Positions 47,346 to 58,456 of a DNA stretch of 64,000 nt are shown in pieces. The translations under genes were made by a program, and so were the position numbers. Below the pieces are notes generated by a model, which saw only the letters and a program-made list of their open reading frames with translations, was not told the origin of the DNA and made no database searches. The DNA comes from Euptelea pleiosperma (taxonomy: Eukaryota; Streptophyta; Magnoliopsida; Ranunculales; Eupteleaceae): the NCBI GenBank assembly GCA_035048495.1, contig CM068542.1:43181109-43245108 (forward strand). Reading direction: 5' to 3'. Each line of letters opens with the position of its first letter. The first letter of the stretch is position 1.

Positions 47346-48639
47346 GCTTCTATAATCACTCATGTGCAACGCACATGCCGCATCATTAAAAGTAAAGGAC
47401 CAGACTCTAGTGACTCACGTGAGTCGCTAATGTTATCGGGCGTCAATTTCGAGAATCCAACGGTCATGTTTATCCGATGAACACACTAAGACAATTTTCA
47501 ATTTATAGAAGTGCATGTGTTAAATGGAGACCCGCACTTGAGCTGATCCAATACGACACAGTCCTAGCAATTATCCGGCATGTGATTGATGTCATGTCAG
47601 TGGGTTTCGGTCGCACCAAAGATGGCAAAGGTATCTAAAATCCAAACTCAAGTTAGAGAAAGAGACGTAGTCGAAATAATATACCATTTTCTCCTGAGAT
47701 GCACTTTACTGTATTGTGGACGGTCTTGTCTACTATACATTAATACGGTACAAGGAAAAACACGGGATAATAACCGTACAAGTATTCGTACACAGCATCT
47801 GTTCAATGCATGTAAGACCAAAATGGGGGCATTTGAATCTGTACCAATCCCATCTGTCACATGGACACCTTCTGATCAGTCGAGTCTGATCCAAAGTATG
47901 GCCCACCAATTTAAAAATAAATAATAAAATAAAAAAAGAGGAGGTGGGCCCACTTGACAACAAATATCTTCTGGATTTGATATGTTTGGGGCTGAGGAAT
48001 CAGTGTATCGCGAGATGAGGAGAAATTGGGGTAGTGGTGGTGGGGTGGAAATGTAGAGGGAAGCGAAAGCGGACAAGAGTCGGTGGTTAGGGGGATTGGG
48101 TATCTGGAGATGGTGGCCGGCACTTTGATACCCCACAAAGACAAATTCAACTTTATAATGCTGTTTTGAAAGATGTCCATTAATTACTTATAATTCCAAC
48201 TCAATCCCTTCTTCTCTCTTCACCCCCTCTTTGTTCTTTTTAGATCCTCCAGATTCCTCCCCCATACGCCACTCAACAAAGAGCATCAAAATCCCCCTCC
48301 CCCCCCCCTCCCCTCCTTCCACGTCACACTCTATTTCTCGCTATTTTATTTTCTCAAGAGATAATCAATTTCTCAGCTAATCCAGAACTTCAAATGTATC
48401 TATCAGACTCCTAAATGAGGCATGAGACCTTCTGTGCAGCCTAACGATCACGGCATCACACAAATCTCGAAGAAAATCCAAGGTCTGGATCTAAATGTTC
48501 TGCCAGGACGAGTAAAGGTAAAAGGACATGTGATATAGTTCTGGTTTTGTTATAATACTACGCGTCTTATATCTTAAGTGTTGTAAAGTGTCCCACTTTT
48601 TTGTCATTCTCGGCGGTTCAGTCTCTTGTAGATCAAAAG
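47346..48639. other. Intergenic sequence upstream of DXS
   Basis: Short open frames on both strands between 47586 and 48180 overlap one another and show no domain. C-run at 48296-48312. No gene supported. Confidence 0.45.
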
Positions 48640-48985
48640 GTGTATAGATGTTTGGCCAATCCCTAGGTGGACCTACAAACCAAAAATCAGCCTGATTAGT
48701 GATTTCAAACCTTTGGATTTTTGTACACCAAATAATGGTCAATAATCCTCAAATTCCAAGGTTAAAAATCAACCCATGAAAACAACCCCATTATCAAACC
48801 TTTTGATCTTTGTACCCCAACTAATGGTCAATAATGCTCAAATTCCACGGTTCCATGATAACAACTCCGCAACAACGCTTGTAAATCACTAATCAGGTTG
48901 ATTTTTGGTTTGTAGGTCCACCTAGGGATTGGCTAAACATCCATACGGTAGAGTATGCCACGTGGATCATATTGTGGGCGGTCAG
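48640..48985. repeat. Inverted-repeat element carrying a CACGTGG end, upstream of DXS
   Basis: Arms ATGTTTGGCCAATCCCTAGG (48650) and CCTAGGGATTGGCTAAACAT (48919) are inverted copies, with AATCAGCCTGATTAGTGATTT matching AAATCACTAATCAGGTTGATTT further inside. The right end includes GCCACGTGGATC at 48957, putting a transposon-borne G-box about 0.9 kb before the DXS start codon. Confidence 0.65.
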
Positions 48986-49223
48986 CAACTCTGATTGAAT
49001 GATTAAGCGCGCATTGAAAATGGTGTAAAATTGTACATACCTGATCTAGTACGTACAATCGAGATCACTGTAGATTTGTTGGGACGGTTTTTCTGGAGCG
49101 TTAGTCCAAAGTCCAAACCTCATTACTGCATTTGTAGGATTTAATTTTACACGTGTCAGATGAGGTTGGCAGGTCTCTTTTGTGTTTTGACACCTCAGCA
49201 TTTACACATGGCAAGTTTCATTG

Positions 49224-49404
49224 GAGTAAAACTTCCATCACAATGGGATTGCAAATCACACAAAACACAGCCAACGAGTTCTCGGCGCGTACACCTAAAA
49301 AGCAAAAGCACATGGGTACGTTGCAAAAGCACTTGTGTACGTGCCGAGATCTCATTGGCTGTGTTTTGTGTGATTTACAATTTCGTGTGATGGAAGTTTA
49401 ACTC
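49224..49404. mobile_element. Mutator-like miniature element, GAGTAAAAC family, copy 2
   Basis: 181 bp from GAGTAAAACTTCCATCAC to GTGATGGAAGTTTAACTC, flanked by GTTTCATTG (49215-49223) and GTTTCATTC (49405-49413). Almost the whole element is a hairpin (AATCACACAAAACACAGCCAA / TTGGCTGTGTTTTGTGTGATT). It ends about 450 bp before the DXS ATG. Confidence 0.85.
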
Positions 49405-49489
49405 GTTTCATTCTAGCACCACTCAGAAGTCAGCATACAGGATTAAAAAAACAATAAATGGAAGATAGGCATGATGTGGACAAGAGCAT

Positions 49490-49565
49490 TATCCACGTGT
49501 CCAATGCAGAGGTCCTCTATTAGCATCAATAGATTGGACAGGCCACGTGAACCCTACACGTGGCA
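49490..49565 (+). promoter_or_regulatory. G-box cluster in DXS upstream region
   Basis: CACGTG cores at 49494-49499, 49544-49549 and 49557-49562, with CCAAT at 49500. These cores are bound by plant bZIP and bHLH factors, including PIF/HY5 (light) and ABF (ABA) classes. MEP-pathway genes are commonly light-regulated, so a role here is plausible but inferred from sequence only. Confidence 0.55.
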
Positions 49566-49749
49566 AGAAAACTCTCACCACCGAACCGAAATGAAGATGT
49601 TTGGAGTGTCACTCCAGAAGGTGGCAGGCATGGCGCATTTTAGACTCTTTCGTTGGATCATCTTCTATTATTACTTCGTTTCGGGTTTGAATCTCGTGAG
49701 AAATTGGCATCGTACTAATTATATGCCACGTAAGCAGTTCTCCCTCATG

Positions 49750-49857
49750 CCCTTTATACAACCTCGTTCCCGTTGTCTCTCGGCCAGTCCGCCTTCATTC
49801 TTTCACACTCTCTCTTTCTCTCTCTCTCTCTCTCACAAATACAAAATTTGATCAGTT
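49750..49857 (+). promoter_or_regulatory. DXS TATA-like box and CT-rich 5' UTR
   Basis: CTTTATACA at 49752-49760 is about 100 bp before the ATG. A CTCTCT microsatellite (about 49807-49834) lies in the probable 5' UTR, a frequent feature of plant leaders. Confidence 0.45.
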
Positions 49858-52800
49858 ATGGCGGTTTCTGGGTATTTCATGACAAGAACCTCACCCATCT
49901 CTCCATCCGTGAAAGCTCTTATACCAAATCTTAGTTGCAGAAGACAGGTCTGTGAATCAAATCTTTCATTTTTCAATCTTTTTTCTTGTTTAGCCGTCTG
50001 GGTTTTGTTTCTTTGTGATTTTTCATGAAGGTGGCGATAAAAAAAAAATCTTTGTTGGTTGGTTTTGTGTTCTGGATTGGTATTTCTGATATGGGTTTTG
50101 CTCTGATGCTCATTATATGATGGGTTTCAGTTCTATGTAAGAGCTTCTGCAAACAGCTCAGAGGGTGAGGAAGGGAAGGTGATGATAAAGAAAGAAAAGG
50201 AGGGTTGGAAGATTGATTTCTCAGGAGAGAAACCAGCCACTCCATTGCTGGACACAATCAATTACCCAGTCCATATGAAGAATCTCTCCACAGGGGTAAA
50301 CATGCATGACCATTAATGATTCTGTGTTTAGTTGTGCTGAGATTTCTGGGGTTGTAATGGTTTTTAGCGTTCTCTTTTTTCCTTTTTTTTTTTTTTAGGA
50401 TCTTGAGCAGTTAGCAGCAGAGCTTAGAGCAGAAATTGTTTACACAGTGTCAACGACTGGTGGGCATCTCAGTGCAAGCTTAGGAGTGGTGGAGCTAGCA
50501 GTGTCTCTGCACCATGTGTTCAACACACCTGAAGATAAGATCATATGGGACGTTGGACATCAGGTGAGGAAACTTGGTTTTCAAATAAATATGAAAAATG
50601 GGTCTTTCTTTGTTATCCAAACAATGAGTTTCGGGACTGCTCTATGAACTACAAGCAATGAATTTTGCAGACATACCCACACAAAATTTTAACAGGGAGG
50701 AGGTCTAGAATGCACACCATTAGGAAGACTTCAGGGCTTGCAGGGTTTCCTAAAAGGGATGAGAGCATTTATGATGCTTTTGGTGCAGGACATAGCTCCA
50801 CAAGCATCTCTGCTGGTCTTGGTATGTTTGGATTCTCACTTCATCACTTTCCTTGTTAATGTGCTTCCATGATGAATTCACAATTTGCTTTTATGAGAGA
50901 AGCAAATTCTAAACTGCTTGCACTGAACTTATTTATATATATCATGCCTCATAAGTAAACAAGATGTGTAATTTTGTTTTAAAAATATTTACATATACTT
51001 TGTAGGAATGGCAGTTGCTCGAGATCTTTTAGGGAAGACCAACCATGTCATCTCTGTGATTGGAGACGGAGCCATGACTGCTGGGCAAGCTTATGAGGCC
51101 ATGAACAATTCAGGGTACCTTGATGCCAACCTGATTGTTGTACTAAATGACAACAAGCAAGTCTCCCTACCGACTGCCACACTTGATGGTCCCGCAACTC
51201 CGGTCGGAGCCCTCAGCAGTGCTCTCACCAAGCTCCAAGCAAGCACCAAGTTCCGCAAGCTTCGTGAAGCTGCAAAGGTAAGCCTTCTATCTGTTTCTTA
51301 CTTTCCGATTTGATTGATTGTGTCTGGCTTCAATTCCATAGATGTATGAATTGGGTTCTCTCTGTTATAGAGCATCACGAGGCAGATCGGAGGGCAAACA
51401 CATGAGGTTGCAGCAAAGGTGGACGAATATGCAAGGGGGATGCTCAGCGCTTCTGGGTCTACTCTGTTTGAGGAGCTTGGGTTGTACTACATTGGTCCAG
51501 TAGATGGGCACAATGTTGAGGATTTAGTTACCATATTTCAAAAAGTAAAAGCTATGCCTGCACCAGGACCTGTTCTGATACACATTGTAACAGAAAAAGG
51601 AAAGGGTTATCCCCCAGCAGAGGCCGCTGCTGATAGAATGCACGGTGAGACCCTAGAACTGGTAAACAATTGTGATTATACTACTGCATTCCGTTGTGTT
51701 GAAAGAATTCTCAACAATATCCAAATTCTCTTCTCTTGTAGGGGTCGTCAAGTTTGATCCGAAAACAGGACAGCAATTTAAGTCCAAGTCCCCTACCCTT
51801 TCGTACACTCAGTACTTTGCAGAGTCTCTTATAAAAGAAGCAGAGGTAGACAACAAGATTGTAGCCATCCATGCTGCGATGGGTGGAGGAACTGGCCTTA
51901 ATTTCTTCCAGAAGAGGTTCCCTGATCGTTGCTTTGATGTGGGGATTGCTGAGCAACATGCTGTTACTTTCGCAGCCGGTCTAGCCACAGAGGGTATCAA
52001 GCCATTCTGTGCCATCTACTCGTCCTTTCTGCAACGAGGCTATGATCAGGTGAGATACAAAAAGGAAACTGCAAGAGATCAAATATTTGAATGTAGGTCT
52101 TTAGATATTGAAATCCTGAAACTGACTATAGAATTGAGTCTTGTCTTGTGAAGGTCGTACACGACGTGGACCTTCAGAAACTACCCGTCCGATTCGCTTT
52201 GGATCGAGCAGGGTTGGTTGGAGCAGATGGACCTACTCACTGTGGGGCATTTGATATCACATACATGGCCTGCTTGCCCAACATGGTTGTCATGGCTCCA
52301 TCCGATGAAGCTGAGCTGATGCACATGGTTGCCACTGCAGCAGCGATTGACGACAGGCCTAGTTGCTTCAGATTCCCGAGGGGTAATGGAATTGGAGCAG
52401 CTCTCCCTCCTAATAACAAAGGCACCCCACTCGAGGTTAGTATCTTCAGCACTCTAAACTAGTTCCAGTTTTTTCTATGAAATGAAAACAGAACAGATAT
52501 AACCAATTTCTTCTCTCTGCTGTTTGAACAGATTGGAAAGGGAAGAATCCTTATGGAAGGCAACAGAGTTGCCATTCTGGGATTTGGCTCCATCGTTCAG
52601 CAATGTGTGGAAGCTGCAAACATGCTCAAATCACGTGATATTGCTGTGACAGTCGCTGATGCTCGGTTCTGCAAGCCTCTGGATGCAGAGCTCATCAGGA
52701 GACTGGCTAGTGAGCATGAGATCCTAATTACAGTGGAGGAAGGTTCCATCGGAGGTTTTGGATCACACGTATCTCACTTCCTAAGCTTGAATGGCCTTCT

Positions 52801-53058
52801 AGATGGACCTCTAAAGGTAATTTTCCCACAACATAGAAATTTTTTTGTCCCTTAAAGAAAGATTGATGTTTCTCTTTCTCAATTCTGATTCTATTTAGAG
52901 CTTCTCTGCAGTTGAGGGCAATGGTGCTTCCAGACAGATATATTGACCATGGAGCACCCCAAGATCAGATTCAAGCAGCAGGGCTCTCTTCAAGGCATAT
53001 TTCTGCAACAGTTATGTCTCTTTTAGGGAGGCCCAAAGAAGCTCTGCAGTTCAAGTGA
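49858..53058 (+). CDS. DXS3: 1-deoxy-D-xylulose-5-phosphate synthase, DXS3-type, chloroplastic
   Basis: Condenses pyruvate and glyceraldehyde 3-phosphate into DXP with thiamine diphosphate, the first step of the plastid MEP isoprenoid pathway. Ten exons: 49858-49947, 50131-50295, 50399-50563, 50671-50821, 51006-51277, 51371-51644, 51742-52049, 52154-52435, 52532-52816, 52912-53058. They join in one frame of 712 residues, the usual family length. The N-terminus ([20 protein letters not shown]...) is Ser/Thr/basic, as in a plastid transit peptide. Seen in order: [26 protein letters not shown]...NDN (ThDP/Mg site), [14 protein letters not shown] with the catalytic Glu, and LDRAG (substrate Arg). 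The end [19 protein letters not shown]...KEALQFK is of the DXS3 kind rather than DXS1 or DXS2. No stop, frameshift or missing catalytic residue is seen. Subtype assignment is from remembered family features and is less sure than the enzyme call. Confidence 0.93.
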
Positions 53059-53580
53059 GTACAAGCATGTGAGGCAGGATCCTGTCCCCAAATTGTAATA
53101 TACCTTCAAATCATTTGAAGGTTCTGTTTTTCACTTTCTGGCTGAAGGGAATGAGAAGTTGTAAACCCAAATCAGAAAGAGATAATTTGGGAAAGACTAA
53201 GGCCCATCCCTTTGGATGTTATCATCTCTATATACCCTTTCTCAGTCTCATGGGATAGAAGGATCTGTTAGATTAGAAGAATGGACAAGGGCATTGTTTT
53301 GTATTCTGTACATTCTGTTAGTTCAATTGTAACTGCAGCACATAAAACAAGAAAATTCTGTAGAAAACTGAATGAATCAAAGTACTTAAGGGAAGCCCCA
53401 TTACTTTGTCCTTTGCTCCTCTGCTCTGTTTGTTTCAGTTCAATCAACAAAACACCAAATTGAAAGCTGTCTCCAAGAATATTATTGGGCTATTAGTAAT
53501 CAAATATTTTGTTCATAAATTCATGGGTCCTGCACAAAACTTACATATTTTGACTTCCAGGGTATCAAATATTGGGTACA
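53059..53580 (+). other. DXS 3' UTR and spacer
   Basis: Non-coding. No canonical AATAAA close to the stop, but AATAT/AATGAAT-like variants occur. Short open frames here look random. Confidence 0.4.
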
Positions 53581-53589
53581 TTATGTACT

Positions 53590-54960
53590 AATTATGATTA
53601 ATCCCAAAGATGAGAGATGCAGAGGAGGAAATGGCCTGGAAGGGGTTTTAGGTATAACGAATGGTTCAAAGTCCCGAATTTGCATCTGGTCGAATAGTCT
53701 GACTGCTTCTTGTGCGTATCCACTCTGAGCACAAACTGGGAACCATGGAGTCGACAGATACGATGTCAGGTGCAACCAAATCATCAAAAAGCAATCTTGC
53801 CATTTCAAAACTCCCACATTTCTCATACATATCAACAGGTGCGGCACCAGTAAATCTAACTCTATCCAATCCAGTTTTCAGACTATGGCATGGATTTGTG
53901 TCCCTTTCTGCCTGGAGAACTGTAGCTAAGTTGAAAGTAGTAGCATTTATGAAACTCCGGATCTGGTAGTATTGATAGTGCAGACTATTCTCTACCATTT
54001 TGCATGAGACCCATGATCACGACTGTCCAAGTCACCAGATTTGTATTGATAAACAAATTGAAAACCATCAAAGAATCATCAATCAAACCACAACAGGGTT
54101 ACACTTAACATGGTGAAGTATGTGAAGCAACAGCTCAAATCCACATTGGAGAAGATACAATGGATCTGCTTCCCTCTACTCATATCGACCATAATTGCCA
54201 CAACCAATCAAGGCAATCGCAAATGTAACCCACATTCCTAAAAACCTACAGAGCTTCACCATCATCTTCACCATGTTAAGTGTAACCCACAACCAAAGCT
54301 GTCACCAAAACTACGCCTTTCTCCACAATTCTATCCAAGATAAAGCAGACATCCCTCAATTTCTTTAACTTTCCATGGATATCAACTAGGGAACTACATT
54401 GGAGACCTCCACAGCCAAGACCACATACCACCACATAAGCTTAACGTCCTTCACGCAGCGGACCCAAATCGGAGAACACTTTAGAATCACTCTCGACGTG
54501 AACTCAGCAATAATTCCCTTTGGAAGCATCCTTTCACATAGTCTTAGAGCTTCCTAGCTTCTTCTACAGCTGAGTGTAAGCGGAAATCATAGAATTAAGG
54601 TGACTTTGTGCCGTTGGGGCATTTCATCGAGCAATTTACGGGCATCTTTAATGCTTTCACACTTATCATACAAATCGATGAGCTTATTTCCTAAACTGAG
54701 GTGAGAAGAACCAGACTTCTTCATGTGAAGGTGAATTCTTCTGACTTCTTCCAAAGATTTTCTCCTCGTGCATATTTGAAGGTAAGTAATGTAGGAATGG
54801 AAGGACTCTGTAAGGCTTCTGTTTTCGATGGGGAAGACTTTGTTGTCTTGCTCTAGACAAGAAGAGATCGTAACAAGGTTAGGTTTGTATAGTAGAGTTA
54901 TGAAGAAATTTGAAAATCTGGTGAGGCCAACGGTTCTCTGAATGGCTCTGAGGGAGTCTT
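53590..54960 (-). pseudogene. Decayed PPR (pentatricopeptide repeat) protein gene
   Basis: Minus strand from about 54930: a PLS-type N-terminal start (ITYLQICTRRKSLEEVRRIHLHMKKSG, LGNKLIDLYDKCESIKDARKLLDEMPQR at 54790-54610), then a frameshift to NSMISAYTQL followed by a stop. Further on CGGLQCSSLVDIHGKLKKL and VCFILDRIVEKGVV (54440-54310) lie in other frames. At the 3' end MYEKCGSFEMARLLFDDL and APDIVSVDSM (53850-53760) are followed by SGYAQEAVRLFDQMQI in yet another frame. PPR proteins bind organellar RNA; this copy has too many breaks to function. A short inverted repeat (54099-54121 versus 54271-54293) disturbs the middle. Confidence 0.75.
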
Positions 54961-55223
54961 ATTTGTTGAGTCAAACCGTTTTAGTGAAGGACGCTAACTT
55001 TGCCAGAAAACAGTAAACGGACGGTTACAGTAAATAGGAGCGGCAACAGTAAGGACTAAGGAGCATGATTTAAAAACGGCCATTATAACGAAAATAACGA
55101 CCATAATAACGGTAACGCCATGACCCGTTACATTATATCCAGTTATAAGTTATAACACTATTTTACCGAAAAAACGGAATATTCTGGCTGTTAAAAAGAG
55201 GGTTTTTACTTTTCAGAGGGGCG

Positions 55224-55730
55224 TATATTGGCACACCCCATTTCCTATGGGGCGGACTCCTGATCAGGGTACACCCCAAAAGAGAGAACTCTCTATGGCT
55301 GATCGGGGACGGTCACTGACCACCCACAATATTAGCCACATGGCACATTTTTAGAGGACACTGACAGTATAAATGTTTGGTCAATCCCTAGGTGGGCCTA
55401 CAAATCTAAAATCTAAAATCAACCTGATTAGTGATTTCCAAGCATTGGATTGGAGCTATTTTCCTGGGTTGATTTTAACCATGGGAATTTGACCATTATT
55501 TGCGGTGCAAGATTGAAAGGTTTGAAATGACTTATCAGGCTGATTTTGGTTTGTAGGCCTAGGGATTGGTCAAATATCCATAAGGTCAGTGTCTTCTAAG
55601 AATGCAACACGTGGCCTCATTTTGTGGGCGGTCAGTGACCGTAACTGGTCAACCAAGTTTTACTCGTTTGAGAGAGAGAGAGAGAGCTCTTTTTTGGGGG
55701 TGTGCCCCGACAAGAAATGGGGTGTGCAAA
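55224..55730. repeat. Foldback element with CACACCCCATTTC ends
   Basis: GCACACCCCATTTCCTATGGGG...CACCCC at 55230-55290 is inverted at 55700-55729 (GGGGGTGTGCCCCGACAAGAAATGGGGTGTGC). Inside, 55310-55640 is another inverted repeat (GGTCACTGACCACCCACAA / GTGGGCGGTCAGTGACC) of the GGGATTGGTCAAA family. A (GA)n run is at 55671-55686. Confidence 0.6.
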
Positions 55731-55891
55731 GAGTAAAACTTCTGTCACAATCGGATTGCAAATCACACAAACACAGCCAATGAGTTCTCGGCACGTACAC
55801 CTAAAAAGCAAAAAGCACATGGGTACGTTGCAAAAACCTCATTGGCTTGTGATTGTGTGATTTACAATTTCGTGTGATAGAAGATTTACTC
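55731..55891. mobile_element. Mutator-like miniature element, GAGTAAAAC family, copy 3
   Basis: 161 bp from GAGTAAAACTTCTGTCAC to GTGATAGAAGATTTACTC with a perfect 9-bp target duplication GTGTGCAAA (55722-55730, 55892-55900). The interior closely matches copy 2 (AGCCAA.GAGTTCTCGGC.CGTACACC). Confidence 0.92.
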
Positions 55892-56347
55892 GTGTGCAAA
55901 TATGTGCTCGCAAAAAGAAAGAATTCTGACCATTTTTTTAACTGAGAGGTGACTGATGTGACCCATTATAACAGTAATGTTATGGCACCGTTATACTGTT
56001 ATAAGGGACCATTTAAAACATTGAATAGAACATTCCAGTTATTAATTTTAGGAAAAAAAATTATTGAGTTTCTATGCAGTATGCACTTCTAATCTAATTT
56101 AATAATTAATATTGACAAGTGGGTGCACGCGTTTGCATGCACCAGATTAACAAATTCAGTGCCTGTGACACGTATCGAAATCCGCGTGAAGCTCGCACAT
56201 TGATTGGCATAGGAAATTTTAATTTGGTTGGGGTTACATTCACGTGTGTATATTTGCTTGATGACAGTAATTATACTTATATTGTTTCTAATTTAAATCA
56301 GTTTGCATGGGTGCCAGTGACATGCCACAATTAGCATGATCTTGTCC

Positions 56348-56571
56348 GACTAGATCTTGCCTGACCATCCATGGAGTTCTCGGCACGTATCCCAGTGCTT
56401 TTTGCCACGTATCCAGGTGAGTGTTTTTTTAACATTTCTTTTTTAATCTTTTAATACTAAACAAAAAAAAAGGCACTTAGGTACGTGTCGACAACTCCGT
56501 GGTGTTTTGCCCATACAAAATCCACGCGTTAAGATTCTTGTGGATGGCCGGTGGTCGGGCAAGATTTACTC
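56348..56571. repeat. Possible GAGTAAAAC-family relative
   Basis: Ends GACTAGATCTTGCCTGACC and GGTCGGGCAAGATTTACTC are inverted, and the core again has GGAGTTCTCGGCACGTATCC / GGTACGTGTCGACAACTCC. No target duplication was resolved. Confidence 0.45.
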
Positions 56572-57033
56572 TCACTGTCATCTCTTTTGTGATGGGAAGA
56601 TCTCGGGAGAAAGTGAGTCCTTTTGTGGTCGTAGATCTTATTTCCACTTGTCATGTTTTGATTGGTTAATTGAAATAGGGCAATTCCATACGAAAATATT
56701 TAATAAGATAAAGTATGAGTAAAACTTTAATGACAAGACCTATCAGCCAAGCCATTGATGACTACCAATGAGTTCTCAGCACGTACCCAATAACTGTCAG
56801 TGAAGTACCCAACCTTCAAAACTTTGAAGGTACCCTCCCAAATACCAAGGGTAACATAGATTAGGGGCGAGGCATGTGTCAGTCATTTTGGGACGGGAAC
56901 ATTTAAGGTTTGAAGGTCCCTGGGACCAACGAATCTCTATAGAAGTTTATGCCTAGGAGAAAAGATTCGCTGCCCGGTGACTTCAAACTTTGAAGTCTAC
57001 CTGCCCAAAATGTCTGACACATACCCCAATCCC

Positions 57034-57167
57034 TGAGAAATTTTTAGAAGACGTGGCCAATCACATGGCGCCACAATCCGCTGCTCAAAAAGCATGTTTG
57101 GGTTTTTTCAAAAGTAACAGCGGATTGTGGCACCATGTGATTGGCCAACGCTTCAAAAAATTTCTCC
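57034..57167. repeat. Nested hairpin 1
   Basis: GAGAAATTTTTAGAAG...GTGGCCAATCACATGGCGCC pairs with GGCACCATGTGATTGGCCAA...CTTCAAAAAATTTCTC. Confidence 0.7.
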
Positions 57168-57196
57168 CAAACCGTGTTAAGCCCAGCCCATATTCA

Positions 57197-57361
57197 GGAG
57201 AAATTTTTTGAAGCGGTGGATTTTTGAAGCAGCAAACTAGTGGCCAATCACATGACGCCACTACCTGTTGTTCAAAAAACATTTTTGGGTTTGTACGAAA
57301 GCAACAGCAAGTGTGGCGCCATGTGATTGGCCACAGCTTCGCTGCTTCAAAAAATTTCTCC
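57197..57361. repeat. Nested hairpin 2
   Basis: GGAGAAATTTTTTGAAGC...GTGGCCAATCACATGACGCC pairs with GGCGCCATGTGATTGGCC...GCTTCAAAAAATTTCTCC. A sister copy of hairpin 1, 30 bp away. Confidence 0.75.
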
Positions 57362-57899
57362 GTAGTTAGTGGTTAATAAGGTGTACTTGTCAGACATTTT
57401 GGGAGGGGGGAACTCCAAACCGGGGCCATACCTAGAGTATGTGCGAAAACTCTTTGGTAGTCAGCGGTTTCGTTGATAGCCCACTGACATCAAAGTTTTA
57501 TCCTAAAAGTATTTTTAGTGTTGGGGACATTGAAATGGACGATTCACCCTCCATTGTAAATCATTGAAGTGGCTTCTTAAACCGAAAAATTAAAAAAAGC
57601 ACACGCTTGTGCAACTCGTGCACACTTAACTTGTTGATAGTACAAGTTTAGATTAAGTTAATGATTTGGCACATCTCCATGCTATAAATTAATATAATGA
57701 GTATTTCAAGAAATGCGATGCGATAGAAAAAAATTAAAATAATTTTTAATTGGAAAAATTTAACAACTCGAGGTCCATTGTCGAGGATTTGGTCATGTCG
57801 AAATATGGAGGGGTGGTGTGCGGTAATTTGGCTAATTCAAATTTGAAAGATTTGTTGATTTTCAACTGTGAGATTCAAATATTATTTGGGTACTCTTAT

Positions 57900-58440
57900 A
57901 AAACGGCTAGAATTACCAATCATGTTGATTTTTGGTCTGTAGGACCACCTAGGGATGGGCCAAACATCCATGGTCAATGGTCTCGAAGAGTGTTCCAGGG
58001 ACGTTTGTGACTGAAACTGGACTCAGGGTCTGTGATCTCTAAGAGTGAGCCATGCAGCTCATGGACATCGGTAAGCGTCCGGGAGAAAACCAGACTCCTC
58101 CAACTGCCTAAGAAATTGACAAAACAACATAGGGAAAAATGAAACAGCATCCATTTTTGCTCGCGGACGTCTGCATGAGCCACGCAGCACATTCTTAGAG
58201 ACCAGTTACCATATTGATGTTTGGTCCATCCCTACATGGAGGTAAAAATAGCCTGATTGGTGATTTATAACCGTGGTATCTGATTACCCAAAATAATGAT
58301 CGAATTCCATGGCTAGAAATCTCCAATCTAGCTGATTTTTGGTCTGCATGTCCACCTAGGGATAGGCCATACAGCCATACAGTCAGTGGTCTTTAAAAAT
58401 GTCAACGTGGCTCATGCGATGTCCGTGAGCAAAACTGGAC
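57900..58440. repeat. Copies of the CCACCTAGGGAT.GGCCAAAC inverted-repeat family
   Basis: GACCACCTAGGGATGGGCCAAACATCCAT (57930) and, inverted relative to each other, TATTGATGTTTGGTCCATCCC (58211) and CCACCTAGGGATAGGCC (58351) with AGCCTGATTGGTGATTT / AAATCTCCAATCTAGCTGATTTTT inside. The second pair delimits an element of about 250 bp. Confidence 0.55.
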
Positions 58441-58456
58441 TCAGCCATGGACGTCA

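Larger units (their letters stand above)
55064..56018. repeat. Split TTATAACG inverted-end repeat
   Basis: Left part CATGATTTAAAAACGGCCATTATAACG (55064-55190) and right part CCGTTATACTGTTATAAGGGACCATTTAAAACATTG (55955-56018) are inverted ends of one element, interrupted by the foldback and miniature element between them. The ends resemble the CATGGTTTAAA family. Confidence 0.45.
56717..57503. mobile_element. Mutator-like foldback element, GAGTAAAAC family, copy 4, with nested hairpins
   Basis: 787 bp. The left arm from GAGTAAAACTTTAATGAC through GATGACTACCAATGAGTTCTC is inverted at the right (GAAAACTCTTTGGTAGTCAGC ... GACATCAAAGTTTTATCC). Flanks ATAAAGTAT (56708-56716) and TAAAAGTAT (57504-57512) resemble a 9-bp duplication. 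Inside, CCCAAAATGTCTGACA (57005) pairs with TGTCAGACATTTTGGG (57389) and encloses two hairpins. Confidence 0.65.

Noticed and set aside
47586..48180. Several overlapping open frames of 70-112 codons on both strands
   Set aside because: They overlap each other in different frames with no domain, splice partner or poly-A signal; chance ORFs.
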